NCBI RefSeq assembly: GCF_001905005.1
Contig: NZ_LWKZ01000001.1
Coordinates: 747,775 to 811,774 of the forward strand
Length of the DNA stretch: 64,000 nt
Origin: Streptomyces sp. CB02923
Lineage (GTDB): Bacteria; Actinomycetota; Actinomycetes; Streptomycetales; Streptomycetaceae
Direction: 5' to 3'
This document shows positions 51,883 through 63,427 of the stretch, one piece after another. The notes below the pieces were generated by a model. The model worked only from the letters and a program-made list of their open reading frames with translations, was not told the DNA's origin and did no database searches. Positions within the stretch are counted from its first letter, which is position 1; each line of letters begins with the position of its first letter. The translations under genes and the position numbers were made by a program.

Positions 51883-53508
51883 TTACTTCTTCTTGACCTC
51901 GACGTCGGTCCAGATCGCCTGGCGGAAGGTGTCGAACTTCACGTTCTGCACGTTGTTCGAGTAACCGCCCAGGGTGTGGTCGAAGAAGAGCGGAATGGAG
52001 GGCATCTGCTCCGCCAGCTTGGCCTCGGCCTGACCGTAGATCTTGTTGGACTCCTCGATGGTCTTGGCGCTGTTGGCCTCGTCCATCAGCTTGTCCAGCG
52101 CGGGGTCGGAGAAGCCCATGTCATTGGCGCCGGCTCCGGTGCGGTACTGCTCGGAGACGAAGTTGGAGATGTTCGGGAAGTCGTGGACCCAGGCCATACG
52201 GAAGGCGCTGTCCAGCTTCTTGCCGGTGATCTCGTTACGGACCTGCTGGAAGGTCGGACGCGGCTGGGCGGAGCAGTTCACACCGGTGTTCTGCTTGATG
52301 TCGTTGCAGACCGCCTCGGCCCAGTCACGGTGGCCGCCGTCGTTGTTGAAGGCAATGGTCATCTTGTTGCCGGGGACGCCACCGCCTGCCTTGATCAGTT
52401 CCTTGGCCTTGGCCGGGTTGAACTTGCAGAACTCGCCGCAGGCGTCCTTCTTGTAGCCCTCGACGACCTTCGGCACCCAGCCGTCGGCCGCGTCGTAGGC
52501 GTCCTTCAGCACGGTCTTGACGATGGTCTCGCGGTCGATGGCCATGGACAGGCCCTGGCGGACCTTGGCCTTCTCCGGCTTCGACCATTCCTTGTCGTAC
52601 ATCGGGAAACCGATGGTGGTGTTGCCGCCGTAGGGCTCGTTCACCGCGCGGTCGCCGAGGTCGGCCTTGAACTTGCTGGTCGCCGAGTTCGGGACCTTGT
52701 ACATGATGTCGACCTTGTCGGAGACCAGGTCGTTGTAGGCGCTGTCGTCGGTGTTGTAGAACTTGAAGGTCACGCCGCCGTTCTTGGGCTTGTCCGTGCC
52801 CTTGTAGTCGGCGTACTTCTTCGTCTTGAACTGGACCTTGTGCTCCCAGTTCCCGTCCTGCTGGTACGGACCGTTGCCGACCGGGTGCTCACCGAACCCC
52901 TTGGGGTCCTTGAAGAACGTCTTGGGCAGCGGCAGGAAGGCGTCGTAGAACAGACGCTCCTTGAAGGTGGAGACCGGCTTCGACAGCTCGATGGTGAACT
53001 CGTTGTCGTTGACGACCTTCAGGCCCGACATCTTGTCGGTCTCGGGGTCGCCCTTCGCCGGGTGGATCTCCTCGAAGCCCTTGATGGGCTCGAACCAGGA
53101 GGAGTTCAGCTGCGCGTTCTTCGCGTTCGCGCCCCAGTTCCATGCGTCCACGTAGGAGGCGGCGGTCACCGGCTCGCCGTTGTGGAACTTCCAGCCCTTC
53201 TTCAGCTTGACCGTGAAGTGCTGGTTGTCCGAGGACTCGACACTCTCCGCGTTCTGCAGGCGCAGCTTGCCGTTGGCGTCGTAGTCCACCAGGCCGCGGA
53301 AGAGGTTGGTGAGGATGTAGTGGCCACCGACCTCGTTCGTGTTGGTCGGGATCAGCGGGTTCTGCGGCTCGGTGTTGTAGTAGGTGTAGGTGCCGTTGGG
53401 GTCAACGGCCGCCTTTCCTCCGCTACCGCTGCCGCCTCCACAGGCCGTGGCGGTCATCGCCACCGCTATGGCACCTGCCACCCAAGTGGCGCTCTTGGCA
53501 CCGCGCAT
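51883..53508 (-). CDS. Oligopeptide-binding lipoprotein, third importer
   Basis: 541 residues, SBP_bac_5. ATG at 53508 behind GAGGAGG; lipobox TATAC (Cys23). The mature N-terminus (GTYTYYNTEPQNPLIPTN) and the Cys pairs (DACGEFC, then AVCNDIKQNTGVNC) are shared with the lipoprotein at 35983, but it is Lys/Asn-richer. Charge and loop differences suggest that the two capture different peptides. First gene of the third importer; the long upstream region to 53999 should hold its promoter. Confidence 0.92.
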   Translation of the reverse strand: MRGAKSATWVAGAIAVAMTATACGGGSGSGGKAAVDPNGTYTYYNTEPQNPLIPTNTNEVGGHYILTNLFRGLVDYDANGKLRLQNAESVESSDNQHFTVKLKKGWKFHNGEPVTAASYVDAWNWGANAKNAQLNSSWFEPIKGFEEIHPAKGDPETDKMSGLKVVNDNEFTIELSKPVSTFKERLFYDAFLPLPKTFFKDPKGFGEHPVGNGPYQQDGNWEHKVQFKTKKYADYKGTDKPKNGGVTFKFYNTDDSAYNDLVSDKVDIMYKVPNSATSKFKADLGDRAVNEPYGGNTTIGFPMYDKEWSKPEKAKVRQGLSMAIDRETIVKTVLKDAYDAADGWVPKVVEGYKKDACGEFCKFNPAKAKELIKAGGGVPGNKMTIAFNNDGGHRDWAEAVCNDIKQNTGVNCSAQPRPTFQQVRNEITGKKLDSAFRMAWVHDFPNISNFVSEQYRTGAGANDMGFSDPALDKLMDEANSAKTIEESNKIYGQAEAKLAEQMPSIPLFFDHTLGGYSNNVQNVKFDTFRQAIWTDVEVKKK

Positions 53509-53999
53509 GGGACTGCCTCCTCATGAGTCCATTCACTACATGGAAAGGAGCTGCCCGCAGCTGACACCCCTGACAGCCAGCGACCAGCTCCTGCTGCTCG
53601 TGAGTCGGCGCTCCCCACAGCGCGTGACCCATTGACCCGAGCTCAATGCACCCCAGTCTTAGTCACCTTCGCCCCATAAACCACGTGTAAGGGGTCTCGG
53701 TTTGGTCACATCCGTTTTCCAGGAGTTCGGAATCCGGACAAACCAAACCATCCAGACGGTAACGAAACGGACCGCCGACGCGTCGCATGATGATCTTCGT
53801 CCGCAATTCGGACTCACCATGGCCGGATCGCAACCGGAATCCCGTTGACACCGTAAGCATGAAGGGGCTAATAGCCGAGCCGCGCCCGCAAACGGAAAGC
53901 GCCCCACCGGATCAGAAATCCGATGGGGCGCTCTCGGAGCGTAATCGCCGGTCACCCGCAGGGAATTACCCAGCGTGATTTCCCGGTGCCGCGGCGGTG
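53509..53999. other. Intergenic region of about 490 bp, promoter of third importer and typA terminator
   Basis: Lower GC than its surroundings (about 53620-53890), with no convincing gene. On the - strand it should carry the importer promoter, but I see no unambiguous -10/-35. The right-hand end holds the typA terminator. Confidence 0.5.
53898..53932 (-). terminator. Terminator of typA
   Basis: 15-bp stem (arms 53898-53912 and 53918-53932) with loop CAGAA; the single mismatch is a G-U pair in the - strand RNA, and TTTCCGTTT follows in that direction. Confidence 0.85.
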
Positions 54000-55904
<1,905 letters not shown>

Positions 55905-56228
55905 ACTGCGGCGCTTCTCCCGGATCGTGGGTGGCGGCACGTACGGTCCGGTACGTGTACCTGCCGGGCATGAAGACGCCACGGCCTCACCCCATGGTAC
56001 GGGGCTGCCGCGGTGTCGGCCGCCCCAGGGCGTCCGAACCGGCTCTGACCTGCGGCGATACGTGTTCGAACGACCACTGTACGCCGAGGGATCACGCCCT
56101 CTTCGCCCGGGTGTCACCTTCCGTGACCGGGCCGTACGCCCCGCCGGGCGGCCCGGGACGCACGGCGGCCGGCCGGGCGGTCACCCGCTCCGGTCGGCCG
56201 CCACACCCGGTCCGTTACGCCCGGTCCG
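55905..56228. other. Intergenic, 324 bp
   Basis: Between the typA start and the end of the orphan lipoprotein gene, both on the - strand. The section around 56040-56100 is less GC-rich and may hold the typA promoter. No gene or clear terminator recognised. Confidence 0.4.
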
Positions 56229-58670
56229 TCACTTCTTGTAACCGATGTTCTGGAAACGGGGCGTCGCGAAGCCGAAGGCACCCGCGTTGACCAGGTCCTT
56301 CCGCGCCGCGACGACCTCGGGCCGCTGGTAGAGCGGTACGGACCCGGCCGCCGCCCAGATCCGCGCGTCGGCGCGCTCGATCAGCTCGCGGGAGGCGTCC
56401 TCGTCCAGTTCGGCGGCCGCCTGGTCGAAGAGCTGGTCGATGTGGTCGGTGCCGACCCGGGTGTAGTTCTGCTCGACGGTGAGGCTGCCGTCGGCCGCGG
56501 GCTGCGGCTTGGCGTGGATCGGGCGGCCGTCGGTGGCCGGGTAGGCGGAGCCCGGCCAGGTGTAGAGCGCCAGGTCGAAGTCGCCGGCCGCGATGTGGTC
56601 CTCGAAGTAGCTCTTGTCCGGCACCTTCTGCACGGCGGTCTGCACGCCGATCCTGGCGAGCATCCCGGAGATCCGGTCGGCCACCGTCCGCAGCCGCTCG
56701 GAGCCCGGTCCGTCGGGGAGCACGAAGCGCAGGACGAGCGGCTTGCCGTCCTTCTTCAGGGCGGGGACCGGCCCGCGCGCCGCGGGGTCGGCGGCCCGGT
56801 ACGCGTCCGCCGGAGCGGCCAGGCCGCCCTCGACCGGCTTGCCGTCGGCCGCCCTGACCCCGTCCGCCTGCTCGGCGCCCCGGCCGCCGGGCGCGGGAGC
56901 CACCTCGATCATCTCGGCGATGCTCAGCGCGTCGGCCGCGAGCATCTCGTAGCGCCGGTAGTCCGCGTACGCCGAGGCGGTCGTGTCCCCCGCGGCCGCC
57001 GCACGCCGGTTCGCGGCCACGTCCTTGTAGAGGCCGGCGCTCTGCCGCAGCAGCGCGGACCGCTGGAGGTCGGCAGACCGCACACCGGCCGAGGACAGCG
57101 GCGCCGCCGGTGCGGCCGCCGCGCGCTCCGGGTCGCCCGCCTTGCCGTCGTCGGAGCCGCCCCGGTCGGCGTCCACCCTCTTCTCCGGCTCCTGGCCGGG
57201 CTTCTGCGGCTGTGCGGACGAACCGCCCGGCGCCCGCCAGCCCGCGTCCGCCAGCATCGCCCGCGCGGCCGTGGTGTCCGGGCCGCCGAGGGCGCCGCTG
57301 TGGTCCGCGTAGCCGGGCTGGCCCGCCATCAGCAGATGGCTGCCCAGCGGCCGGTTCGGCAGGCCGAGCGGCTTGAGCACGGAGTCGGCCAGCTTCTGCC
57401 GGTCGACGGCGCGGGCCACCGCACGGCGCACCCGGTCGTCGTTGAGCGGATGCGCGCTGCCGTTGAGGGCGAGCTGCGTGTAGGCGGGCTCCAGGGCCTT
57501 GCGGACGGTGTAGCGGCGCAGGGCGTCCCGCTCTGCGGCGGACGCGCCGCGCGGCGGTGCGTCGTCGCCGCCCGCGGCCGGGGAATGCCCGGCTTCGTGC
57601 TCGGCGCCTTCGACGCGCCCGGCCTCCGAGGCCCCGTCCGGCGCCCCGGCGCCGGGCGAACCGGCACCCGGCGAACCCGCGCTTGGTGATCCGGCGCCCG
57701 GCGAGCCCGCGCCCGGTGACCCGGCGCTCGCCGATCCCGATGCCGCGGGCCGACCCGCCGCGGTGATCTTCCGGGCGTCGGCCGGATCCACCTCGGCCAG
57801 GTCGGCCTTCCCGGCGGCCAGCGCCGCGGCCCGCTCCTCGCGCGGCAGCGCCGTCAGCACGATCGAGTCCAGCTTGGCGGGCGCGCCCCACCACTTCGGG
57901 TTGCGTACGAGGGTGAGGGTGCCGCCCCCACCGTCCCCGCCATCTCCGCCGTCCCCACCGTCCCGCCCCCGCACCGTGAACGGCCCGGCCGTCTCCGCGA
58001 GCCGTTCGCGGGCGCCGTCGTTGAAGGCCCGCGCGTCGCCCATCACGCTCTTCGGGTACAGCGGCGTGAACAGCGACGTCCAGTCCGCGTACGGCTTCGC
58101 GAAGGTGACCTCGACCTCGTGCGCGCTGCCGCCCTGCTCGACCTTCTCGATACGGTCGTAGCCCGCGTTGCGCGCGCTCCAGTACGCGTTGTCCTTGCCG
58201 CGCAGCGCCTTCCACTGTGCGGCGAAGTCCTCCGGCCCGACCGCGCGCCCGTCACTCCACCGCGCCTTCGGGTTGATCTTGTACACGACGGTCTGCCGGG
58301 GCTCGCGGTCGGTGACGTCGGCGGCGGTCAGGTAGTCCGGGTTGCGCTGCGGCCTGCCGCGCTCGTCCAGGGTGAACAGCCGGGGCAGTACCGCGTCGGT
58401 GACGCGCCGCGTGGCCGCGTCCGCGCGCGCCTGGAAGGCGTTCAGGGTGCCGGGCACGGCGTCCACGGCCCAGCGCAGCGTGCCGCCCCGGCGTACCCGG
58501 TCGCGGGCGGTGACGGCGATGTCCTGGGCGCCGGGACCGGCCTCCTCGGCGTCGTCGCCTCCGCCGCAGCCGGTCAGGACCGGCAGCGGCAGCAGCACTC
58601 CGGCAGCGAGGAGCGCGGCGCAGCGGCGCCTGCGGCAGGCCGCGCCGCCTGAGCTGACGGGGTGGGTCAT
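56229..58670 (-). CDS. Orphan SBP_bac_5 lipoprotein with large low-complexity insertions
   Basis: 813 residues, far above the usual 530-600. Lipobox LTGC (Cys35). The family core is visible at both ends: GGTLRWAVDAVPGTLNAFQ, DYLTAADV and WSDGRAV near the start; FDLALYTWPGS and IDQLFDQAAAELDED near the end. It is split by a GDGGDGG-type run (about 230-245), a Gly/Ser/Pro/Ala repeat (about 310-345), and a Glu/Ala/Asp-rich stretch (about 480-530). No permease or ATPase is adjacent, so it may feed one of the three nearby importers. ATG 58670 or GTG 58673, both after GGAGG. Confidence 0.85.
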   Translation of the reverse strand: MTHPVSSGGAACRRRRCAALLAAGVLLPLPVLTGCGGGDDAEEAGPGAQDIAVTARDRVRRGGTLRWAVDAVPGTLNAFQARADAATRRVTDAVLPRLFTLDERGRPQRNPDYLTAADVTDREPRQTVVYKINPKARWSDGRAVGPEDFAAQWKALRGKDNAYWSARNAGYDRIEKVEQGGSAHEVEVTFAKPYADWTSLFTPLYPKSVMGDARAFNDGARERLAETAGPFTVRGRDGGDGGDGGDGGGGTLTLVRNPKWWGAPAKLDSIVLTALPREERAAALAAGKADLAEVDPADARKITAAGRPAASGSASAGSPGAGSPGAGSPSAGSPGAGSPGAGAPDGASEAGRVEGAEHEAGHSPAAGGDDAPPRGASAAERDALRRYTVRKALEPAYTQLALNGSAHPLNDDRVRRAVARAVDRQKLADSVLKPLGLPNRPLGSHLLMAGQPGYADHSGALGGPDTTAARAMLADAGWRAPGGSSAQPQKPGQEPEKRVDADRGGSDDGKAGDPERAAAAPAAPLSSAGVRSADLQRSALLRQSAGLYKDVAANRRAAAAGDTTASAYADYRRYEMLAADALSIAEMIEVAPAPGGRGAEQADGVRAADGKPVEGGLAAPADAYRAADPAARGPVPALKKDGKPLVLRFVLPDGPGSERLRTVADRISGMLARIGVQTAVQKVPDKSYFEDHIAAGDFDLALYTWPGSAYPATDGRPIHAKPQPAADGSLTVEQNYTRVGTDHIDQLFDQAAAELDEDASRELIERADARIWAAAGSVPLYQRPEVVAARKDLVNAGAFGFATPRFQNIGYKK
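57646..57735. repeat. Six 15-bp tandem repeats inside the orphan lipoprotein gene
   Basis: Units of the form CCGGCGCCCGGCGAA begin at 57646, 57661, 57676, 57691, 57706 and 57721. In frame they encode repeated GSPGA-type pentapeptides. Copies differ by one to five bases. Confidence 0.85.
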
Positions 58671-59170
58671 CACGGTTACCTCCGGGGCTCGCCCGCGCCG
58701 CGCCGCCGCGGCGGTCCGCGGGGCCACGGATCACGTTCGGCCGACTTTGCGGCTCATCACATCTATGGCTCCACCACTGAAGGGGACCGGCCGCCGCGGG
58801 GGCGGGCGACACGTCGGCCGCCCCCGCGAAGGCCACCCGCCCGGCCCAACCGGTCCCGGTTCCTGGCGGGCGTCCCGGTGCGGCGGGCAGCACGAGGTCC
58901 GGGGCGGGCCGCCCGCGCGTTCCCGCATCCGGAGGGCGTACGGGGCGGCGCCCGCGGGCGTACGCGCCGCCGTACAAAAGGACACCCGCCGGCCCGGCCC
59001 GACGGCGCACACGTGCCGAAACATGCCGGTCCGGTTCCGCAATCACGACAGATCCCTTCCCAATCGCGACTGTGACGCGCGACACTCGCAGGCGCGCGCC
59101 GCTGCTCCCGGACCGGGTCCGGGTGCGGCGGTGAGGGCACGCCGACCACATCGCGGAGGTGAGGCACGTC
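58671..59170. other. Intergenic, 500 bp, very GC-rich
   Basis: Divergent region between the orphan lipoprotein and the coiled-coil protein. Short open frames lack ribosome sites and are of shadow type. Contains the promoters for both sides, none clearly readable. Confidence 0.4.
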
Positions 59171-59503
59171 ATGTCCCTGAAGGACGATCTGACGGCAGCT
59201 CAACGCAGCCTGGACGCCCTGGAACAGTCGGTCGGCCGCCTGGAGGCACAGGTCGGCGGAAGTCTGGAGATCCGGCGCGTGCGCAGCGACACGGACCACT
59301 TGCGGGAGAGCCTGCAACTGCTGCGGGACGGCACGTCTGGCGCGCCCGGCGGGCGTTCCGCGTACGGCCTGGGCGCGCGCACCGCCCGCCCGCCGGTCCC
59401 CGCCCCCGAGATGGTGACCATCCCGGACGCGCCGTACGACACCGCCCTGTGGACCGACGCGGAGGACGAGGGTCTCGGCGCGCGCGACCGCCGGGCGCCG
59501 TAA
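59171..59503 (+). CDS. Small coiled-coil protein of unknown function
   Basis: 110 residues. The first half (about 1-55) is a clean heptad-type helix (LTAAQRSLDALEQSVGRLEAQ, LRESLQLL); the second is Pro/Ala-rich with an acidic end. ATG at 59171 lies 6 nt after GGAGGTGAGG, a strong site. It is 70 bp ahead of the succinate dehydrogenase operon on the same strand, so it may be cotranscribed. No function recognised. Confidence 0.7.
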   Translation: MSLKDDLTAAQRSLDALEQSVGRLEAQVGGSLEIRRVRSDTDHLRESLQLLRDGTSGAPGGRSAYGLGARTARPPVPAPEMVTIPDAPYDTALWTDAEDEGLGARDRRAP

Positions 59504-59572
59504 GCCGCACCTCCGTACCGCCGCTGAGCGCCACCCGTCCCACCCCCGGACAGCCGTCTACGGAGACCGACG

Positions 59573-60433
59573 TTGGCCACTGGCACCGAACCCCAACCGC
59601 ATACCGACACCAGCGGCGCGAAGGGCGCGGCCGGCCCCCCGGGCACCGGCGTCCACGCCCCCTCGCGCGCCGCGATCCCCGCCCGCCACCTGCGCACCGA
59701 CCGCTGGTGGCTGTACCCGGCCACGACCGCGGCGGGCCTGTTCGCCTTCGTCGTCTACTCGACGTGGCGGGCGTTCGCGAACGCGGACTACTACGCCGCG
59801 CCGTACGTCTCACCGTTCTACTCGCCGTGCCTGGCGGAGAACTGCCACCCCATGCGCGGCGGGCCCAACTGGGACGTGATCGGCAGCTGGTGGGGCCTGT
59901 CCCCCGCCCTGCTGATCCTCATCTTCCCGCTGGGTTTCCGGCTGACCTGCTACTACTACCGCAAGGCGTACTACCGCGGATTCTGGGCCTCGCCACCGGC
60001 CTGCGCGGTTGCCGAGCCGCACAAGAAGTACACCGGCGAGACGCGCTTCCCGCTGATCCTGCAGAACGTCCACCGCTACTTCTTCTACTTCGCGGTGGCC
60101 GTCGCGGGCATCCTCACCTACGACACCGTCCTCACCTTCCGGGACGCGCACTACGAGTGGGGCCACATGGGCCTCGGCACCCTCGTCTTCCTCGTCAACA
60201 TCACCCTCATCTGGGCATACACGCTCTCCTGCCACTCCTGCCGGCACATCATCGGCGGCCGGCTGCGGCACTTCTCCCGACACCCGGTGCGCTACCGCCT
60301 GTGGGGCTGGGTCGGCAAGCTCAACGCCCGCCACGCGGCGCTGGCCTGGGCCTCGCTGATCAGCGTGGCCGCCGCCGACTTCTACGTCTTCCTGCTCGCC
60401 ACCGGGGCCTTCGACGATCCGCGCTTCTTCTAG
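59573..60433 (+). CDS. sdhC: Succinate dehydrogenase/fumarate reductase membrane anchor subunit
   Basis: 286 residues with five membrane segments (about 48-70, 103-125, 165-190, 200-225, 255-280). Resembles the cytochrome b-type anchor of the actinobacterial Sdh1 complex (mycobacterial Rv0249c-like): LAENCHPMRGGPNWDVIGSWWG in the first large loop, and His in QNVHRYFFYF and SCHSCRHII that could ligate haem. TTG start at 59573 with GGAG nine bases upstream; the protein then begins MATGTEP. The flavoprotein gene starts 15 nt downstream. The subunit passes electrons between the FeS subunit and quinone. Confidence 0.82.
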   Translation: MATGTEPQPHTDTSGAKGAAGPPGTGVHAPSRAAIPARHLRTDRWWLYPATTAAGLFAFVVYSTWRAFANADYYAAPYVSPFYSPCLAENCHPMRGGPNWDVIGSWWGLSPALLILIFPLGFRLTCYYYRKAYYRGFWASPPACAVAEPHKKYTGETRFPLILQNVHRYFFYFAVAVAGILTYDTVLTFRDAHYEWGHMGLGTLVFLVNITLIWAYTLSCHSCRHIIGGRLRHFSRHPVRYRLWGWVGKLNARHAALAWASLISVAAADFYVFLLATGAFDDPRFF

Positions 60434-60448
60434 GAAGGGTGCCTTGTG

Positions 60449-62443
60449 ATGACGCAGCTGGACCGGCAGGAGTGGGACGTGGTCGTGGTGGGCGCGGGCG
60501 GCGCCGGACTGCGCGCCGCCATCGGGGCCCGTGAGCAGGGCATGCGTACGGCCGTGATCTGCAAGTCGCTGTTCGGCAAGGCCCATACGGTGATGGCCGA
60601 GGGCGGCATCGCGGCCAGCATGGGCAACGTCAACGAGGGCGACAACTGGCAGGTGCACTTCCGCGACACGATGCGCGGCGGCAAGTTCCTCAACCACTGG
60701 CGGATGGCCGAACTGCACGCCCGCGAGGCGCCGCAGCGGGTCTGGGAGCTGGAGACCTGGGGCGCGCTCTTCGACCGCACCCCGGACGGCCGGATCTCGC
60801 AGCGCAACTTCGGCGGCCACGAGTACCCGCGCCTCGCGCACGTCGGCGACCGTACGGGCCTGGAGCTGATCCGCACCCTCCAGCAGAAGATCGTCTCCCT
60901 CCAGCAGGAGGACGAGCGCGAACACGGCTCGTACGAGGCCCGGTTGAAGGTGTTCCAGGAGTGCACCGTCACCCGCGTCCTCAAGGACGAGGACCGGGTC
61001 GCCGGCGCGTTCTGCTACGAACGCGAGTCCGGCCGCTTCTTCGTCCTCCAGGCGCCGGCCGTGGTGCTGGCCACCGGAGGCATCGGCAAGTCCTTCAAGG
61101 TGACGTCCAACTCCTGGGAGTACACCGGCGACGGGCACGCGCTCGCGCTGCTCGCCGGGGCGCCCCTGATCAACATGGAGTTCGTGCAGTTCCACCCGAC
61201 GGGCATGGTCTGGCCGCCCTCCGTCAAGGGCATCCTCGTCACCGAATCCGTCCGCGGCGACGGCGGCGTCCTGCGCAACAGCGACGACAAGCGCTTCATG
61301 TTCGACTACATCCCGGACGTCTTCAAGGAGAAGTACGCCCAGTCCGAGGCCGAGGGCGACCGCTGGTACGACGACCCGGACCACAACCGCCGCCCGCCCG
61401 AACTGCTGCCCCGCGACGAGGTCGCCCGCGCCATCAACGCCGAGGTCAAGGCGGGCCGCGGCTCCCCGCACGGCGGCGTCTTCCTCGACGTCTCCACCCG
61501 GATGCCGGCCGAGGTCATCCGGCGGCGGCTGCCCTCCATGCACCACCAGTTCAAGGAGCTGGCGGACGTGGACATCACCGCCGAAGCGATGGAGGTCGGA
61601 CCGACCTGCCACTACGTGATGGGCGGCGTGGAGGTCGACCCGGACACCGCGGCGGCCACCGGCGTCCCCGGCCTCTTCGCCGCCGGCGAGGTGGCCGGCG
61701 GGATGCACGGCTCCAACCGGCTCGGCGGCAACTCCCTGTCCGACCTGCTGGTCTTCGGCCGCCGCGCGGGGCTGTACGCGGCCGAGTACGCGCGGGCCCG
61801 CGCCGTCCGGCCGGCCGCCGACCCGCTCCAGCTCGACGCCGCCGAGGCCGAGGCGCTGCGCCCGTTCAGCGCCGAGGGACCCGACGCGCACCACGCCGGG
61901 CGCCCCGCCGAGAACCCGTACACCCTCCACCAGGAACTCCAGCAGTCGATGAACGACCTGGTCGGCATCATCCGCAGGCAGGGCGAGATGGAAGAGGCCC
62001 TGGAGCGCCTCGCCGACCTGCGGGTACGGGCCCGCCGGGCCGGTGTCGAGGGCCACCGGCAGTACAACCCCGGCTGGCACCTGGCCATCGACCTGCGCAA
62101 CATGCTGCTGGTCAGCGAGTGCGTGGCCCGTGCGGCGCTGGAGCGCACGGAGTCCCGCGGCGGGCACACCCGCGACGACTACCCGGAGATGGACCGGCGC
62201 TGGCGCCGGGTCAACCTGGTCTGCGAACTGGCCGAGGACGGCACGGAACTCCCCCCGCGGGACCCGGCCGTCGGCCAGATCCGCCTGACCCGCCGCGAGA
62301 CCCCGCCCGTCCGGCCCGACCTCCTGGACCTCTTCGAACGGGACGAACTGGCGAAGTACCTGACGGACGCCGAACTGACGGCGGACACCGGACCGGCGGC
62401 ACCCGTCACCGGAGCAGCGGACGACGAGGGGGCGGGCCGGTGA
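60449..62443 (+). CDS. sdhA: Succinate dehydrogenase/fumarate reductase flavoprotein subunit
   Basis: 664 residues. FAD dinucleotide fold GAGGAG (15-20); covalent FAD attachment expected at H46 in AHTVMAEGGIAAS; active-site HPTGM near residue 249, GG-V-DP near 394, and SNRLGGNSLSDLLVFG near 428. It oxidises succinate to fumarate at the inner membrane face with electrons passing to the FeS subunit; the reverse reaction is possible. Start ATG 60449 or GTG 60446, both after AGGAAGG. The stop overlaps the next start (GTGA). Confidence 0.95.
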   Translation: MTQLDRQEWDVVVVGAGGAGLRAAIGAREQGMRTAVICKSLFGKAHTVMAEGGIAASMGNVNEGDNWQVHFRDTMRGGKFLNHWRMAELHAREAPQRVWELETWGALFDRTPDGRISQRNFGGHEYPRLAHVGDRTGLELIRTLQQKIVSLQQEDEREHGSYEARLKVFQECTVTRVLKDEDRVAGAFCYERESGRFFVLQAPAVVLATGGIGKSFKVTSNSWEYTGDGHALALLAGAPLINMEFVQFHPTGMVWPPSVKGILVTESVRGDGGVLRNSDDKRFMFDYIPDVFKEKYAQSEAEGDRWYDDPDHNRRPPELLPRDEVARAINAEVKAGRGSPHGGVFLDVSTRMPAEVIRRRLPSMHHQFKELADVDITAEAMEVGPTCHYVMGGVEVDPDTAAATGVPGLFAAGEVAGGMHGSNRLGGNSLSDLLVFGRRAGLYAAEYARARAVRPAADPLQLDAAEAEALRPFSAEGPDAHHAGRPAENPYTLHQELQQSMNDLVGIIRRQGEMEEALERLADLRVRARRAGVEGHRQYNPGWHLAIDLRNMLLVSECVARAALERTESRGGHTRDDYPEMDRRWRRVNLVCELAEDGTELPPRDPAVGQIRLTRRETPPVRPDLLDLFERDELAKYLTDAELTADTGPAAPVTGAADDEGAGR

Positions 62444-63222
62444 GCGCGCAGTCCGACGCCTACAAGGCGCACTTCAGGATCTGGCGGGGCGACGCGGACG
62501 GCGGCGGCCTGGCGGACTTCCGCGTGGAGGTCAACGAGGGCGAGGTGGTCCTCGACATCATCCACCGCCTCCAGGCCACCCAGGCCCCCGACCTCGCGGT
62601 GCGCTGGAACTGCAAGGCGGGCAAGTGCGGCTCGTGCAGTGCGGAGATCAACGGCAGGCCCCGGCTGATGTGCATGACGCGGATGTCCGTCTTCGAGCGC
62701 GAGGAGACGGTCACCGTCACCCCGATGCGGGCCTTCCCGGTCGTCCGCGACCTGGTCACGGACGTCTCCTTCAACTACGCCAAGGCCCGCGAGATCCCCA
62801 GCTTCGTACCGCCGCCGGACCTGGAACCGGGCGCGTACCGGATGCGGCAGGAGGACGTCGGCCGCTCCCAGGAGTTCCGCAAGTGCATCGAGTGCTTCCT
62901 GTGCCAGGACACCTGCCATGTCGTACGCGACCACGAGGAGAACAAGACCGCCTTCGCCGGGCCCCGCTTCCTCATGCGCGTCGCGGAACTCGACATGCAC
63001 CCCCTGGACGCCGCCTCCGAGACCGGCCTCGACCGCAAGCGCACCGCGCAGGAGGACCACGGCCTCGGCCACTGCAACATCACCAAGTGCTGCACCGAGG
63101 TCTGCCCCGAGCACATCCGCATCACGGACAACGCCCTGATCCCGTTGAAGGAACGCGCGGCCGACCGGAAGTACGACCCGCTGGTATGGCTGGGGAACAA
63201 GATCCGGAGGCGGAAGGAATGA
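62440..63222 (+). CDS. sdhB: Succinate dehydrogenase/fumarate reductase iron-sulfur subunit
   Basis: 260 residues. [2Fe-2S] ligands C58, C63, C66 and C78; C149, C152, C155 and C159 (CIECFLCQDTC), then C212, C217/C218 and C222 (CNITKCCTEVCP) for the [4Fe-4S] and [3Fe-4S] clusters. GTG at 62440 is coupled to sdhA by a four-base overlap. It relays electrons from FAD to the membrane anchor and quinone. Last gene of the operon; a small hairpin follows at 63255. Confidence 0.95.
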   Translation: MSAQSDAYKAHFRIWRGDADGGGLADFRVEVNEGEVVLDIIHRLQATQAPDLAVRWNCKAGKCGSCSAEINGRPRLMCMTRMSVFEREETVTVTPMRAFPVVRDLVTDVSFNYAKAREIPSFVPPPDLEPGAYRMRQEDVGRSQEFRKCIECFLCQDTCHVVRDHEENKTAFAGPRFLMRVAELDMHPLDAASETGLDRKRTAQEDHGLGHCNITKCCTEVCPEHIRITDNALIPLKERAADRKYDPLVWLGNKIRRRKE

Positions 63223-63254
63223 GCTGACGGGCGGTACCCGCGCGGCGCGTGGTG

Positions 63255-63270
63255 CGGGAGCCAACTCCCG
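63255..63270 (+). terminator. Possible terminator of the succinate dehydrogenase operon
   Basis: CGGGAG-CCAA-CTCCCG, 6-bp perfect stem extendable by wobble pairs, 33 nt after the sdhB stop; no U tract. Confidence 0.35.
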
Positions 63271-63427
63271 TGTGCACAGGGGATGACGGGCCGCCGCCGG
63301 ACCGCTACCTTCATGGAACCCGGTAACCGGTGGCCCGCTCCGATGACGGGCTGTACAGACCGCTCCGCCGCCCTCCCCCCACCGGCTGGGCACCCGACCG
63401 GCTACCCGCGCACACGGGGGTACCGCC

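Noticed and set aside
31947..53508. Insertion element or composite transposon bracketed by the importer operons
   Set aside because: The direct repeats are ordinary importer genes; there is no transposase, integrase, terminal inverted repeat or target duplication that I can see.
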